DNA of 64,000 nt from Lachancea thermotolerans CBS 6340 (Eukaryota > Ascomycota > Saccharomycetes > Saccharomycetales > Saccharomycetaceae): NCBI RefSeq assembly GCF_000142805.1, contig NC_013081.1, positions 1,457,775 through 1,521,774 of the forward strand, given 5' to 3'. The notes beneath the pieces are model-generated. The model had not been told where the DNA came from and did no database searches. It saw only the letters and a list, made by a program, of their open reading frames with translations. Positions 28,278-40,145 of this stretch are shown here, piece by piece; positions within the stretch are counted from its first letter, which is position 1; each line of letters starts with the position of its first letter. Made by a program: the position numbers and the translations under genes.

Positions 28278-29597
28278 ATGAAGTCGGTATTCAAGGGTCT
28301 CGAGCATCTCCTGGTCGATGAATTCAGTCCATTTTGGTTTGCGCAAGTCGTTGGGACAGGAATTTGCTCGACAATATTACACTCTTACCAGATGCCATGG
28401 TTACTTTGGTGTTCTTATATTATGTTTAGCATAGCCTCGCTTTTACTGATACTGACGCTTGCTCTTATGCTGACGAACATGACTCGCACCGTGAGAAAGA
28501 CGGGGCTTAGGCAATACTTTGCCAAATATTTCGATGAGCCTGGAAATAATGTTTTTTGGGCATTTTTACCAATGGGATTGGGAACACTGGTAAATTTCCT
28601 ATCGCAGCTCTGCAACCATGAGCTAAAAGATTCAAGAAGATCAAGAAGACTTTCAATTGCTGTTTATTCACTGTGGTGCCTTAATACTGTCATCTCTTTT
28701 GCAACAGCATGGGGCGTCAAATTTCTTTTATGGAGAAGCCGTGAAGACAAGGAAGTCTTTAACCAAGACAAGCTTGGCCAAAGAAATAGCGGCGAGGCCT
28801 TGAAGCCGCCTCACCTCCTCCCCATTATTCCATTGCTCGTCGTGAGCTCAAGCAGTGGGCTGTTTACTATGTCAGCTTCTTTCGCACATTTTGCGGACCG
28901 CAAGATCCAGCTTTCGATTTTGATAGCCACAAGTTTGATTTGGCTTCATGCGATCTTTCTTGCCTTTTTTATTATTTGCTCCTGCGTTTGGGGATTTTAC
29001 ATAAACCGGTTTCCTCCAGGCAAGTTGGCTTTCACAATGTTTTTGATAATCGGACCTCTAGGCCAAGCGAGCTTCGGAATCTTGCTATTAACGGATAACA
29101 TCAAACGTTACATTATGCTTTACCTTCCAATTACACATAAAGAATCTGTTAATGCTCATATTGGGAATTTGATAGCAGCAATGTCTTTCAAAACTCTCGG
29201 ATTTGCAGCTGGACTTGCATTGATATCCTTGGGCATATTTTTCACTGTGATGGCTTTTGCCGCAATCCTTTCTTCAAGCAGAAAAACTCCGCCCGATGAG
29301 CGTAAATTCAAAATGGTAACATTTCACAAGGGCTGGTGGGCAATGCCGTTTCCTCTAGGTACTATGGCGGTCGCAAACAAAGAATTCAGCAGGCAATATA
29401 CACCGCAGATAGGGGGCAGAGTATTCGAGGTGATAGGAATAATTTACGCAGTATTGTGCACTACAGCCGTCGTAACATGCATGATGGGAAGTATCTACAT
29501 TTTTTGCACAGCTTGGAAAACAACCATTCTCGAAGATCAAAAAAACAGGCTTGCCAAGGGAGTTAGCATCAATCGCCCACATGAATTGGATGTTTGA
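28278..29597 (+). CDS. SSU1: Sulfite exporter Ssu1 (TDT family)
   Basis: The 439-aa plasma-membrane transporter pumps sulfite out of the cell. It has about ten membrane segments. Strong identity to S. cerevisiae Ssu1 (458 aa) is seen in SPFWFAQVVGTGICSTILHSY, FWAFLPMGLGTLVNFL, IIPLLVVSSSSGLFTMSASFAH, IGPLGQASFGILLLTDNIK and FHKGWWAMPFPLGTMAVANKE. The frame is open 16 codons upstream, but the ATG at 28278 gives an N-terminus like Ssu1. Ssu1 detoxifies sulfite formed in sulfate assimilation, or sulfonate breakdown, so it complements the sulfur block at 11-16.6 kb. The gene is intact. Confidence 0.95.
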   Translation: MKSVFKGLEHLLVDEFSPFWFAQVVGTGICSTILHSYQMPWLLWCSYIMFSIASLLLILTLALMLTNMTRTVRKTGLRQYFAKYFDEPGNNVFWAFLPMGLGTLVNFLSQLCNHELKDSRRSRRLSIAVYSLWCLNTVISFATAWGVKFLLWRSREDKEVFNQDKLGQRNSGEALKPPHLLPIIPLLVVSSSSGLFTMSASFAHFADRKIQLSILIATSLIWLHAIFLAFFIICSCVWGFYINRFPPGKLAFTMFLIIGPLGQASFGILLLTDNIKRYIMLYLPITHKESVNAHIGNLIAAMSFKTLGFAAGLALISLGIFFTVMAFAAILSSSRKTPPDERKFKMVTFHKGWWAMPFPLGTMAVANKEFSRQYTPQIGGRVFEVIGIIYAVLCTTAVVTCMMGSIYIFCTAWKTTILEDQKNRLAKGVSINRPHELDV

Positions 29598-30609
29598 CGA
29601 TTGCCTTGCTCGAAATACATTACATGTTTATGTTACTAGAGAAGAAAGCCTTTCTAAAGCGCGTTGCAATGCTCGCTTTAACACTTTATATTTGGCATCC
29701 GATATATAAGAGCTGGAATGAAAATCCTTTGAAATGAGAAACTAAGTACTGGTGAGCTTTGAAGTTATTTTTCAGATGACCGACTTTCTGTATGATCCCA
29801 GGAGTTTAACTTATTTACAATGGACGTTAGGGGGCCATACTAGACTCTAATCCTCAAATGGTAATTTTTAAAGACAATGTTTAAGTCTTGTACAGTAATA
29901 ATCGAAAACAAAGAGGCCTTGCTTTGGCGTTAGATATTAAGTTGAGGTTAGATATATAGAAAGCTAAATCCGTAATTGAATTTGGCGCTCTGGGAAAATG
30001 CACCATCTTATTTATCTAATAGTTTCCGCGGAAACCTTAATTTCCCTTCCCAATCCTATCAGCATCAGCCTCAATTGGCTCTTGTTTAATTCATACAAGG
30101 CGCTTGCTCCATTTTACGCACTACGAGATATTTATGCAGGACTAACACACATTATGGCTTGGCACGGCCTTAAAAGGCCCAAATACACCGGCAACTTCGC
30201 TATTAGAGAGATTTCTTGTCCATTGAGAAAGAGAATAACTTTTGTTTCCCCGTTTACTTGTGTGATATAGCATTTTGATAGCACCATTTTGCTTCTGCAA
30301 AAACCCCAAATTCTGTAGTGGTGTGGTTTCAGTAAAATACATATAAAACATCTGAGAGACCCCCCCCCCCCCCCTGGGACTTGATGTCGCATTTTCGGTA
30401 AAAAAAGTTGATCAAAAATTCCTATAATTGAACTTGAGTTCTTATGATTTAACATGCCCAAAACGGAGCTTTGGTTGTGCATTTGATTGTATCACTCCTT
30501 AATGCTCATAGGTCAAACACTAAAAATATCGATTGCGCCGACAAGATTGGCACAAAAACTTATGAACTAACAGTTATAAATGTGTATTAACGAGCGCACT
30601 TGCAAGATT
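29598..30609. other. Convergent intergenic region with a poly-C tract
   Basis: This 1-kb space lies between SSU1 and GTT1. Short open frames (29998-30270) are not convincing. A run of 15 C lies at 30360-30374. Confidence 0.5.
30360..30374 (+). repeat. 15-bp poly-C homopolymer
   Basis: Fifteen consecutive C residues. Long C/G runs are rare in yeast genomes and are length-unstable. Confidence 0.9.
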
Positions 30610-31314
30610 TCAAAATTTTCCTCCATAAGAACTAGCCTTCTCTTTGGCCGTAGTGTAGGATTCCAGAGACGTAAGACGCTCAAGCCACTCCTTAATGTTG
30701 GGGTACTGCTCTTGTTTAGCGAAGTTACGTAAAAACGCCATCTGCAGGGGGAAACTCATTAAGATGTCGGCACCACTCAATTTTCCGTCAACGAGGAAGC
30801 CCTTATTTTTTAAGATTTCGCCCTCCACAAAGTCCAGTTGATTCTTGAGTTCTCCTTTAGAATATTTCTCGCTAATCTTGTCAGTGATTTTGCCTGTCAG
30901 GTAGGAGATAGGAAAGGGAATGGGGGCGCTTTTGGCCATAGACAGAATGAATTCTATCATCAAAGGTGGCTGCAGAGAGCCTTCAACATAATGCAGATAA
31001 TATTGGATATTTTCTGCCATATCTGAGTTGTCGTTACTCAGTAATTTGGAGTTGTCAAAGTGCTGCAAAATGTACTGAAAAATAAACCCTGATTCAGCAA
31101 GAATTTTCTTCTTGCCGGTCTCCTTGTCTTCTATTTCGACCAATGGAGATCTCCCCAAAGGATGAATCTTCTTGAGTTCTTCAGGGGCACGATGAGCATC
31201 ATTTCTCTTGTAGGGGATGATCTCATAGTCAAGCTTCAAATGGTCCAGCAGCCATAATACTCTAAACGCTCTTGACTCGTTGAGCCAGTGAACTCGGATA
31301 ATTGGTAGTGACAT
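30610..31314 (-). CDS. GTT1: Glutathione S-transferase Gtt1
   Basis: The protein of 234 aa has the same length as S. cerevisiae Gtt1 and is very similar throughout: MSLPIIRVHWLNESRAFRVLWLLDHL, KKIHPLGRSPLVEIEDKETGKKKILAESGFIFQYILQHFD, YYLHYVEGSLQPPLMIEFIL and LVDGKLSGADILMSFPLQMAF. The N-terminal thioredoxin-like glutathione-binding domain (1-90) is followed by the helical domain. Gtt1 conjugates glutathione to electrophiles and is ER-associated in S. cerevisiae. A Yap1-type TTAGTCA lies about 450 bp upstream (31764-31770). The gene is intact. Confidence 0.97.
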   Translation of the reverse strand: MSLPIIRVHWLNESRAFRVLWLLDHLKLDYEIIPYKRNDAHRAPEELKKIHPLGRSPLVEIEDKETGKKKILAESGFIFQYILQHFDNSKLLSNDNSDMAENIQYYLHYVEGSLQPPLMIEFILSMAKSAPIPFPISYLTGKITDKISEKYSKGELKNQLDFVEGEILKNKGFLVDGKLSGADILMSFPLQMAFLRNFAKQEQYPNIKEWLERLTSLESYTTAKEKASSYGGKF

Positions 31315-33020
31315 TCCTACTCAACAGTGATAAAAGGAGAGGGGAGTTTGAAAGTTTGAACTGCTGTATGCTCAATTTGTTGCGAATACAAATCAATTTT
31401 TTTTCAGGGGATTACAAATAATAAAGGGCTACTAACCCCAAATTTTGTGTCTTTGCTTATATAATCTTCTTCATATAATGTGATACGATCGTTGCAGTTG
31501 ACGGTGTTGTCAATACCGAAGTAGCGGGGGGCACCCGGCCCTCGTGTCTGTAGACCCATGTCTGCTCTGGAAATCTGGTCTTGATTTTATAAAATGACCA
31601 TCTTCGAGTTTATAAGGTCGGCGGCTTTTAATCATGAAACATGTGCATGCCTAAATCGAATGGAACAGCGTAAAGCAGACGCTTAAAAATCTTTCGAAGA
31701 GTGTTGCTTCTACAAGAAATCGACACGTTTCTTTACAAAACAAATACAGGCATTCTTGTTATGTTAGTCACCAATACATAAAGTTAGTGACACACTATCA
31801 AATCGAATTGTGCTAAATACTATAGTTTCTGGAGGCGATGCCCGCCAACTTCATTTTAACGGCTAACGTTATTACAATGATCCGTTGATTCTAGACCCTT
31901 TGAAAGTGGAGAGACAAAGACTGAATGAACATTTGCCTAAAAAAAGCTGTTAAAACCGATGATGCTTGTCACTTATGAGGGCATTGCAGTGTGTAGTAAG
32001 GCTTAAATCCAACTCACATACTTTATTTTATGTCTGGTTACATGGCGTAACCTCAAACCTAGACCTGTAAATGTACGTTAAAACGAACAAAGGCCGCATA
32101 TTCTTCTTAGAACCCTCAATCAAATAATAAACGACGCATGCCACAGATCCGGGTCATGATGTGCACGTGATCTTATGTGACACCCTCAAAACAGGCCCAC
32201 ATGATAGTGTTTATTTTAATATTACCGCACATGATTTCCTTGGAGATGCCTCCTTAAATATCTGCTACCACTTCTACTATAATTGTTCTCTCATAACTGG
32301 CATATTTCTGGTCTTTCGGGTTTCTGCTGAAAGGAGAACTGCTCGTAAATAAAAATCTGTGCAAAAACTATCGAAAGCACGACCGAGGGAGACAAGTGTG
32401 AGAGAGAGCGCTACTTGCCTTTCTATGGATTTAATTACGAATGTTCAATTGTTCTTACGGGACTAACCAGCACTATTTCTTACGGGGGTCCTCAAAAACT
32501 TCACCCTGCCAAGATCATCTGCTGATATAAGCAGTAGTTCTGAACTCATTTTTGAATACGCAAGACAGCAAATTGCGACCCAACGTTTATAAGCAAACGT
32601 TTTCCACTCTTCGTAACTAACGAGAACAATTTGCGCCAAAAAAGACAATGCTTGGCTTTCTCTTTTCGCTAGCAATGCAGTAAGATCGACCTTCCTAAAG
32701 CGGGATTAAATTCAACCCTTGGCTTCTTAACCACGACGATAAGGACAGAAAAGCTTCAATCCAAGAATGCTGACCTACTAATTTAACTCAAGAAGGTGTT
32801 ATCAGCTAGCCAGCTAAATTCATAGCCCACCTTATAAAACGAAAAGCGTTTTAATTAAAGGATCAAAAGGGGGAGCACCAAACTTTTCCCATTCATATTG
32901 TGTGTCATCGAACGTATTGTACGGCACTTAAGATAAATAAGCGCGGATCAATAGTATCCGCAAAGTTAAACCTAGCATCTTTTAGAAGCCCAATTAAATC
33001 ACCCCATATTGTTATTACTC
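31315..33020. other. 1.7-kb divergent promoter region
   Basis: The region lies between GTT1 and the monocarboxylate-permease-like gene. It contains the Yap1-type motif at 31764-31770. No supported coding region, RNA gene or LTR is seen. Confidence 0.45.
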
Positions 33021-34721
33021 ATGAATTTGAGCGCACATTCGTCGAACGAGGCAACAGTAGGCCTAACTGCAGTACCGCAGCCGGAGGAAATGGAGCGAGA
33101 CGAAGTGCGGAGAAGCACCGAAGTAACCGATGAAGGCGGAAGCAGTTTCAAGCACAAATTCGAATCAGGCAGCAACATGCTCCAACGCTTCAAAAGGGAA
33201 ATTTTTGATGATGGGACGAAGGAGCAAAGCTCAACCGACGACAGCAGCCAGCAAAGCTCGGCAAGTTTGCAAACCGTTAACGAAAATCTTACTGAAGGGT
33301 CACTCGAGGCACCAGACAACCCTCCCGATGGAGGGTACGGTTGGGTATGCTGTTTGTGTGTTACATTAATAATGTTTTCAACATGGGGTGCTAACTCAGG
33401 GTTTGGCGTTTTTCTAGCATACTATTTCAATAATGGAGTTTTCGAAGGCGCAAGCAAGTACGACTATGCATTAGTGGCAGGAATGACGGTGGCTTTTGGA
33501 CAGGGCTTGGCCCCTTTTGCTATGTTTCTGACGAGGATTCTTGGCTGCAAGCCACCCATGTACACTGGGGTTGTCATGCTATTTTGTGGATTTCTCCTAG
33601 CTTCCTTTGCCAAAAAGCTGTGGCAACTTTATCTGACCCAGGGAGTATTAGTTGGAGTATCAATTGCGCTGCTTTATGCGCCGGCTACAACGGTTATACC
33701 GGGTTGGTTTTTGAAAAAGAGATCTTTAGCAATTGGGATGTCTTTAATAGGGACTGGAGCTGGGGGTGTAACTTATTCTGTTTCAGTCAATAAGCTTATT
33801 CAAGACAGCGGTGACCAAACTTGGGCGCTTCGCATGATGGCTATTTCTTGCACTATAACATGCATCGTCGCTACGGTGCTTATTAAACCAAGAAATCCTC
33901 CTAAACCAACTTACTTTAATTCGTGGTCTGAAGTGATCAGAGAATTCAAACTCATCTTTTCTACTCGAGTGGCTAGAATATACAGTGTTGACCTAGTTGC
34001 GGTATGGTTTGTGTTCGCCTTATTTGGCTATAATTTGATGGTTTTCACGTTATCTCCGTACGCAGTGGCCAAAGGTCTATCAGCGCATCAGGCATCAATA
34101 CTCACAACGTGTCTAAATGCCGCGCAGACGGTTGGTAGGCCCATAATGGGCTATTTAGGTGACAGATTCGGCAGAATTAACACGACAGCCTTGTTGACGA
34201 CTGTTTTAAGTACGTTCATGTTTGCATTCTGGATTCCATGTCACAATTTCATCCAATTGCTAATGTTTTCCATTTGTATCGGCTCGTGCGTAGGTGTAGG
34301 AAACGTAATGAGTACAGTATTAGTCGCCGATGTTGTCAGTCCAGCTGATTTTTTACCTGCATGGGGCCTAGTGAACTCTCTGGGAGCACCCTTTCTGTTA
34401 GAGTGCGAGATAATTGCCCAAGCTCTAACTGACACTAAGAATCCTAGTAACCCGTACCTTCACACGCAAATTTTTGCCGGACTGTGTTTTGTCTGTGCTT
34501 TAGTTCTCATGCTTGTTTACCGTGAACTTAGGGTACGGAATTGTCTGCAAGAGCAGTTGGAATCACTTCCGAATCCCCGAATGCAATATTCAACGGATCA
34601 AGAGCAACAAAAAAACTATAAAAACAGCGCTTCAGAGAAAGAATATTTTGAATGTGCAGAGATTTTAACTGCAAATCCCATAAACTTTTTTCGGCGCATG
34701 TTTTACCCCACAAAGATTTGA
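33021..34721 (+). CDS. Monocarboxylate-permease-family transporter (Mch/Esbp6-like)
   Basis: The protein has 566 aa: a hydrophilic N-terminus of about 95 residues, then 12 membrane segments. The MCT family signature is PDNPPDGGYGWVCCLCVTL at the start of TM1, followed by GVFLAYYFNNGVF, LSLIGTGAGG-type TM5-6 motifs, and GRPIMGYLGDRFGRINTTAL in TM8-9. In S. cerevisiae these proteins do not carry lactate; Mch5 imports riboflavin, and Mch2, Mch4 and Esbp6 have poorly defined roles. The ATG at 33021 is chosen because four open codons upstream lack an ATG. The gene is intact; the paralogue is not certain. Confidence 0.87.
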   Translation: MNLSAHSSNEATVGLTAVPQPEEMERDEVRRSTEVTDEGGSSFKHKFESGSNMLQRFKREIFDDGTKEQSSTDDSSQQSSASLQTVNENLTEGSLEAPDNPPDGGYGWVCCLCVTLIMFSTWGANSGFGVFLAYYFNNGVFEGASKYDYALVAGMTVAFGQGLAPFAMFLTRILGCKPPMYTGVVMLFCGFLLASFAKKLWQLYLTQGVLVGVSIALLYAPATTVIPGWFLKKRSLAIGMSLIGTGAGGVTYSVSVNKLIQDSGDQTWALRMMAISCTITCIVATVLIKPRNPPKPTYFNSWSEVIREFKLIFSTRVARIYSVDLVAVWFVFALFGYNLMVFTLSPYAVAKGLSAHQASILTTCLNAAQTVGRPIMGYLGDRFGRINTTALLTTVLSTFMFAFWIPCHNFIQLLMFSICIGSCVGVGNVMSTVLVADVVSPADFLPAWGLVNSLGAPFLLECEIIAQALTDTKNPSNPYLHTQIFAGLCFVCALVLMLVYRELRVRNCLQEQLESLPNPRMQYSTDQEQQKNYKNSASEKEYFECAEILTANPINFFRRMFYPTKI

Positions 34722-36592
34722 TAAACTGGGAGAAGCAGATCATATTGGATCATAAAATAATTTTAAATTAACTTTTTGTTAAGTTCTTTATGGCAACAGG
34801 TTTTGCTAGAAAGAAAAAATTTAATGGATCGGTGCGTGACATTGTGTAGATTCATGTCTATATCATCAGAATTTTAGATTCGCGGCCTTGAAAATAAAGC
34901 ATATTAAAGCTCTCAACGGAGCAGAACCTTTTGTTTATAGTACTTCTGGACAAACTCCTTGATATATATAGTCGGATCCTTATAGGGATGTTTCAACGTT
35001 GGAAAGTCTCATTCACCAGAGTTTTAACTTTTGTACACGTTTATGGGAGAGCTGCACATCAGAGTTGTGGCAAAAATCACATACAAACGTTATAATTAAA
35101 GTTACAAGATTCTTATGGAAATGAATTCAAACAAACTAGTGTTATAAAGAACATAACCTTGGTTAATGTGATTCTGATTTTTCCATATTCTAAAATGAGC
35201 CTGCCGACGAATTTTAATTCAAGACTTTGAGAATGGAGTTTTGTTATATAGCATTTTACATACATCTCAAGGCCAAAGTTGTTTCGACCTTTTACCAAGA
35301 TTTTTGCAACGCAAAGATCATGTTTCAGAACAAACCTCAGCAAAAAATGACCTCAACATTCGTAAGTGTTTGTTAAATTTTTTAAAGCTCTTTTGAACTC
35401 TTTTCTTAATCAACTGCAGGGGTAGTATTAAACCTATCTTCAACTTCTGTCCATCAATATCCTAACGTATAAAGCTCGCATATTCAGGCTTCAAAAATAT
35501 TTCAGTAAACATCTCATTGTTTGTTACAGTAAGGCTGCTCTCAAATGACCGAAGCGCTGAGCCTCCGTTTGTTCTCGCATTTGGCGGTCTGAGAATCGAA
35601 AAAGATAGCTAGTTTTGATGTTTAGTACCACGCCAAATATTCTATCCACTCGATGGGAGACGATTACGGGAAAAAAAACAAAAAGATTGTCCTTTGCCCT
35701 CATCTGTGGATTAATTTTCTCCGAAGGGCGAACTGCTCGTAGGATTCGCTGAATATCACAATACTCATATTAAATAGTACTTGAGGAGACACCAAGCGGC
35801 AGATAAATATTGAATCAAAAATTTCTGTCACCGTTGAAAAAAAAACAAGTAGTTGTGATGGTTTCCTGCCAGGTCGTTACTGCAAAAATGCTAATAAAAG
35901 TAGTTTAAAAGCATGTGTTGTTGCTCTTTCAATTCCAGCTTCATTTCAAGACTAAATAGTCGAAGCCTAGATTACACACGCGCAGCAACCTAGCTTTTAA
36001 CTATGTGTTCAACACCATAATAAGCAAAATTTATAATTTATGTTTTTAGATGCTTTCCTTTGTAAGCAAAAATAATCTTTTGGCTCCAGCGAGCAAAGGC
36101 TTCCATTTTCGGAGTCATTAATTTTACCAACTTCTTTAATAAACACCCCAATCTCTAATATGTGTCCTCTAACCAGCTAGAAAAGAATTTTACACACGAA
36201 ATGATAAAGATCGGCTTATGCCAACCAGTGATTCATCAGTTATACGAAACTGGTGGATTGGAAGAGGGCTGCGATATCTGATAAACAACAAGCTTTTATG
36301 ATGCAAGCAAATAGAAAAAATTACCCAAAAGTTTGAGTTACCCAGAGGTTATTATGTATGCATGATTGAAGAAGTACCAAGTACAGGACGCATGCCTCTG
36401 GCGCTGAGTGGTGGTATTCATCTCATGCCTAATGAGTGCATCTTTCTTCTTGGCTTCCAAATATACTGAAAATCATGTAAGCCACGCAATTGGGGTTATT
36501 TATTCAACAGCTTTTCAAGACCTACCTCTAATACGGATCTGCAATCAGAACCTTACCATAAGCCAGTTTAAACCAAACCAAAAAATATCGAA
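34722..36592. other. 1.9-kb intergenic region
   Basis: The region between the Mch-like gene and the ADH4-like pseudogene is A/T-rich. No gene, tRNA or LTR is recognised. Open frames at 35113-35343 and 36408-36596 look random. Confidence 0.45.
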
Positions 36593-37737
36593 ATGACTTC
36601 TGCTAGCGGCTTTTACATTCCTCCCGTACCCCTCTTTGGCGAGGGCGCCATTGAAGAGGCTGCTAAGCAAATCCGTTAACAAGGTTTCAAGAATGTTCTT
36701 ATTGTGACCGACCCGACTATCGCCAAGATCGGTCTGTCTGGGACTGAATCAAAAATCCTTGAGAAGCTCGGTCTCAATGTGGCCATTTACGACCAAACTC
36801 AACCAAACCCCAACGAGAGGAATGTCGAGGATGGATTGAAGGTTCTTAAACAGCACAAATCAGATGTTGTTTTTTCCATTGGTGGTGGTTCTGCTCATGA
36901 CATTGCCAAAGCAATTGCTCTGGTAGCTACCAATGGCGGCTCCATCGAAGATTATGAAGGCGTTAATAAATCCAAGAAAAAAGGGTTGCCTCTGTATGCT
37001 ATTAACACTACTGCAGAAACGGCTTCTGAAATGGCGGGGTCGATTATTACAAACGAAGCGAAGAAGACTAAGATGGCCATTATCGACAACCATGTAACTC
37101 CGGCAGTCGCCATCAACGACCCCGCTACTATGTACGGCCTACCTGCTGGTCTAACTGCTGCAACTGGATTTGATGCCTTGACCCACTGCATCGAGGCCTA
37201 CGTCTCTTCTGCCTCCAATCCTATCACTGATGCGTGTGCCATGAAGGGTATTGACTTGATTGAGGAAAGTTTGGAGAAAGCTTTCCTTAACGGCTCTGAC
37301 AAGAAAGCGCGCACTGACATGTGCTACGCCGAATATCTGGGCGGTATGGCTTTCAACAATGCCTCTCTTGGCTACGTCCATGCTCTTGCTCACCAGCTTG
37401 GCGGTTTTTACCATCTTCCTCACGGAGTGTGCAACGCCGTGCTGCTTCCTCACGTCCAATACTTCAACAAAGCCGATCCAGCTACTGAAAAGAGGCTAGC
37501 GGAAGTTGCTATTCACCTGCGTGCTAAAGAGCACACCGCTGATGCTACCATCGAAAAGCTGTTGGATATGGGAAGAGCGCTAAAGATCCCAAGAAATTTG
37601 AAGGAGCTGGGCGTCAAGAAGGAAGACTTTGAAGCACTGGCCGAGCACGCTATGAAAGATGCATGCCATGCAACAAACCCTATTCCGTTTGAAAAGAAGG
37701 AGGTATTGCTATCTTGCAGCGCGCTTATGATTATTGA
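36593..37737 (+). pseudogene. ADH4: ADH4-like iron/zinc alcohol dehydrogenase, broken by a stop and a frameshift
   Basis: The sequence is close to S. cerevisiae Adh4 (group III metal-dependent alcohol dehydrogenase, 382 aa). The N-terminus SGFYIPPVPLFGEGAIEEAA is encoded from ATG 36593, but codon 29 is TAA (36677-36679). The same frame then runs on through GGGSAHDIAKAI, GFDALTHCIEAYVSSASNPITDACA and LAHQLGGFYHLPHGVCNAV, which keep the metal-ligand Asp and His residues. Near 37706-37709 a single missing base shifts the frame; the native ending AYDY-stop is readable in the other frame, with its stop at 37735-37737. The usual TTAGTASE motif also reads TAETASE, with one residue lost just after it. 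Two or more lesions make this a pseudogene. Confidence 0.92.
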
Positions 37738-37747
37738 AGAACCGTGA

Positions 37748-38297
37748 ATGGTCGCGAGTAAAGACATGCAGATATTTATTCTCAATGATGATTAACGATG
37801 TGTAGCGTGTTAGCACTATATGTTGTGATGAAGCGGATTGCAGTTCATCTTATTTAATGAAATGAATTGAGGATGCACTTAAAGCGTACCACCACTATCC
37901 TCATTTTTGAGACAAGGTAACAACTTTAATATTCTGTTAGAAGGCATATTTCTAGGATTCATCATTCCTGCCTCCTCACCTGCTAGCACGAATTGCCGCG
38001 CAAGAGAAGCAGGCCAGAGAATAAGGCAGAAAAAGTGTGATTTTGTGACGTAAAGCTCTTAGTATAGCTCCCACGGACTTGTGTAAACAAATGACCATCA
38101 AACGGCCCTACCACAAACAAACTCGGGCAAACAGCGGATCAAGCTATTTCAGTACAGTGAATATATTCGTTCGTAGATCGATTGTAAGTGTTCGGCTATG
38201 TCAAAAAAGAATGTTGTATGAACATATAGAAGTGACCTAAATTGGACACCATAAGGCTAGGGTTATAAACAAACAATACTAGAAGCTGTCGGCTCGC
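37748..38297. other. Convergent intergenic region
   Basis: This 550-bp region lies between the ADH4-like pseudogene and the AAD-type gene. No feature is evident. Confidence 0.45.
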
Positions 38298-39425
38298 CTA
38301 GTCAAAGGCAAGATGGGTCGACATAGCAGTCAAAAATCCAGTTTCTCCCGTAACATTGGGGTCTGGGCCAATAAAGGAGCTGGGAAAACCGAGATCAAAC
38401 GGAACGATGCTCTCAAGGAAACTGATCTGCTCTGGAGATAGCTTGATGCTTAAGGCTTCAATATTTTGCTTGAGATGTTCGGTTTTTCTGCCTCCCACGA
38501 GCGGGTATACGCGGCTGGTCTTTGACCGTACGTAGGCAAGTGCAATTGCGGTAATCGATTCGGTGTTATGCTCCTTCGCCACCTTCTCCAAAGCTTCGCA
38601 GACCTTGATCTCGTTTGGAGTTTGGTCTGCAGGACCAAAAAAAGTACGTATGTTTTCTCCGTTGTTCTTCTTTTCCTCCAAACTCTTTTTCGTTTGGAAC
38701 CGGCCGCCACCCAACACATCCCAGGGGACGAGCGCCATCCCAAAAGTCCTTGCCATAGGTATAATTTCGCGTTCAAAGTCCCTTGTCATCACGTTCCACC
38801 GGCCTTGATATACACTGAAAGGGGTTTTACCATGAGCCCTAGCATATGTGTTTGCTGCAGAGACTACCCACGCAGGAGTGTCTGATACACCAAGATAGAG
38901 TACTTTGCCCTGCTGAACAAGAACATGAAGACTGTCCATGACTTCCTCGATCGAAGTCATCTGGTCCCACCAATGGACGTAGAGGATGTCAATCCAGTCT
39001 GTTTGCAGCTTGCGAAGAGAGTCGCGAACGCTCAGTTGCAAGCTACGCCTGTGATTACCGCTAAAATTCGCGCTCTTGTTCTTTCCGATCTGGTATGCCT
39101 TGTAGTCACTTGTGTATTTAGTGGCAATAACAATCTGATCACGAATTTTTCTCGAGGACATCCACTCTCCTATCCATTCCTCAGATTGCCCGTTTTGGTA
39201 ATTGTTGGCAGTGTCGATAAAGTTGCCACCCGCTTCGTAGAACGCATCTAGTAACTCAAAAGAGCGCTGCTTGTCCATAGAGCCCAAAGTCTCTTCCCAC
39301 GCGTCACCAATAGACATCGCCCCAAGAACAAGCGGAGAAACTCGGATACCTGCATTTTTTGACAGTATGCGGAGTCTTCCAAGCTCAGTTGGAGGCTCTG
39401 GTGCTGGGGCAAATAATTCAGACAT
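38298..39425 (-). CDS. Aryl-alcohol dehydrogenase-type aldo-keto reductase (AAD family)
   Basis: The protein has 375 aa; S. cerevisiae Aad3/Aad14 have 363-376. The AKR catalytic tetrad is visible: Asp and Tyr in [21 protein letters not shown], Lys in [15 protein letters not shown] and His in [17 protein letters not shown]. The NADP-binding end is [18 protein letters not shown]. Members reduce aromatic aldehydes; physiological substrates are unclear. The family is subtelomeric in S. cerevisiae, which agrees with the setting. A Yap1-type TGACTAA lies 87 bp upstream. The gene is intact. Confidence 0.93.
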   Translation of the reverse strand: MSELFAPAPEPPTELGRLRILSKNAGIRVSPLVLGAMSIGDAWEETLGSMDKQRSFELLDAFYEAGGNFIDTANNYQNGQSEEWIGEWMSSRKIRDQIVIATKYTSDYKAYQIGKNKSANFSGNHRRSLQLSVRDSLRKLQTDWIDILYVHWWDQMTSIEEVMDSLHVLVQQGKVLYLGVSDTPAWVVSAANTYARAHGKTPFSVYQGRWNVMTRDFEREIIPMARTFGMALVPWDVLGGGRFQTKKSLEEKKNNGENIRTFFGPADQTPNEIKVCEALEKVAKEHNTESITAIALAYVRSKTSRVYPLVGGRKTEHLKQNIEALSIKLSPEQISFLESIVPFDLGFPSSFIGPDPNVTGETGFLTAMSTHLAFD

Positions 39426-40145
39426 GTTTTTTTTTGTTTCCGGTAGTTGGGAGCTGTAAAACTGGCAAAAGCGGGTATAGTGGATGCTCGAGCTTTATAT
39501 GTTAGTTAGGCTGACTAATTTCGGCACTTAAGAGGGGCGCCAAGCTTCAGTACTGATTGTAGAAATCATCTAAGTTGCTAAGTTTAGCGCAAAGATTTGT
39601 CATCTAAACACTTGATCCCCCTCACTTTAGATTTTCATTGTACGACAAAGGGGAGATGACAATTGTTAACATACACGGACGTAGAACGCACGTATCACGC
39701 ACGGAGTTATAACAGAGAACAGGTCTGCAGTACGTGAGGGAGCAAATCATACCTGTTTTCAACACTAGTGCTCAACAGACATTAAAACCAACAATAAAAT
39801 GTTACATGTCCAGAGGTGATTCTTGCCAATTAGGGTTCATCATCTAGAAGCACACTAAGAAACAAAACTCTCAAATTCACTTTCCTGACAGACTTGGAGG
39901 TCGCTTCGACTAGTTTGTCTATTAAAAACTGTAATTACGTATTCTATTGTAACCTACATGGTTTAACGGCATAGACGTCTATGGTAGGTTCTCCGAAAGT
40001 GCAATTCATCGGAATCATGTGAAAAAAAACACCAGGCTCTTAATGTCCTTAATATAATCGGTTCGGCTAGCAGATGTATTGCATGAACAAATTATTTCAT
40101 GAACGCAGTATAAATTTTAAGTCGCTGCGCTACAGCTGACGCAAT
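39426..40145. other. Promoter region of the AAD-type gene
   Basis: This 720-bp interval holds no gene. It includes a Yap1-type site at 39512-39518 and the 3' flank of the amidohydrolase gene. Confidence 0.45.
39512..39518 (-). promoter_or_regulatory. Yap1-type response element of the AAD gene
   Basis: TGACTAA, the complement of the Yap1 element TTAGTCA, is 87 bp before the AAD ATG. Several S. cerevisiae AAD genes are induced by oxidants through Yap1. Confidence 0.4.
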
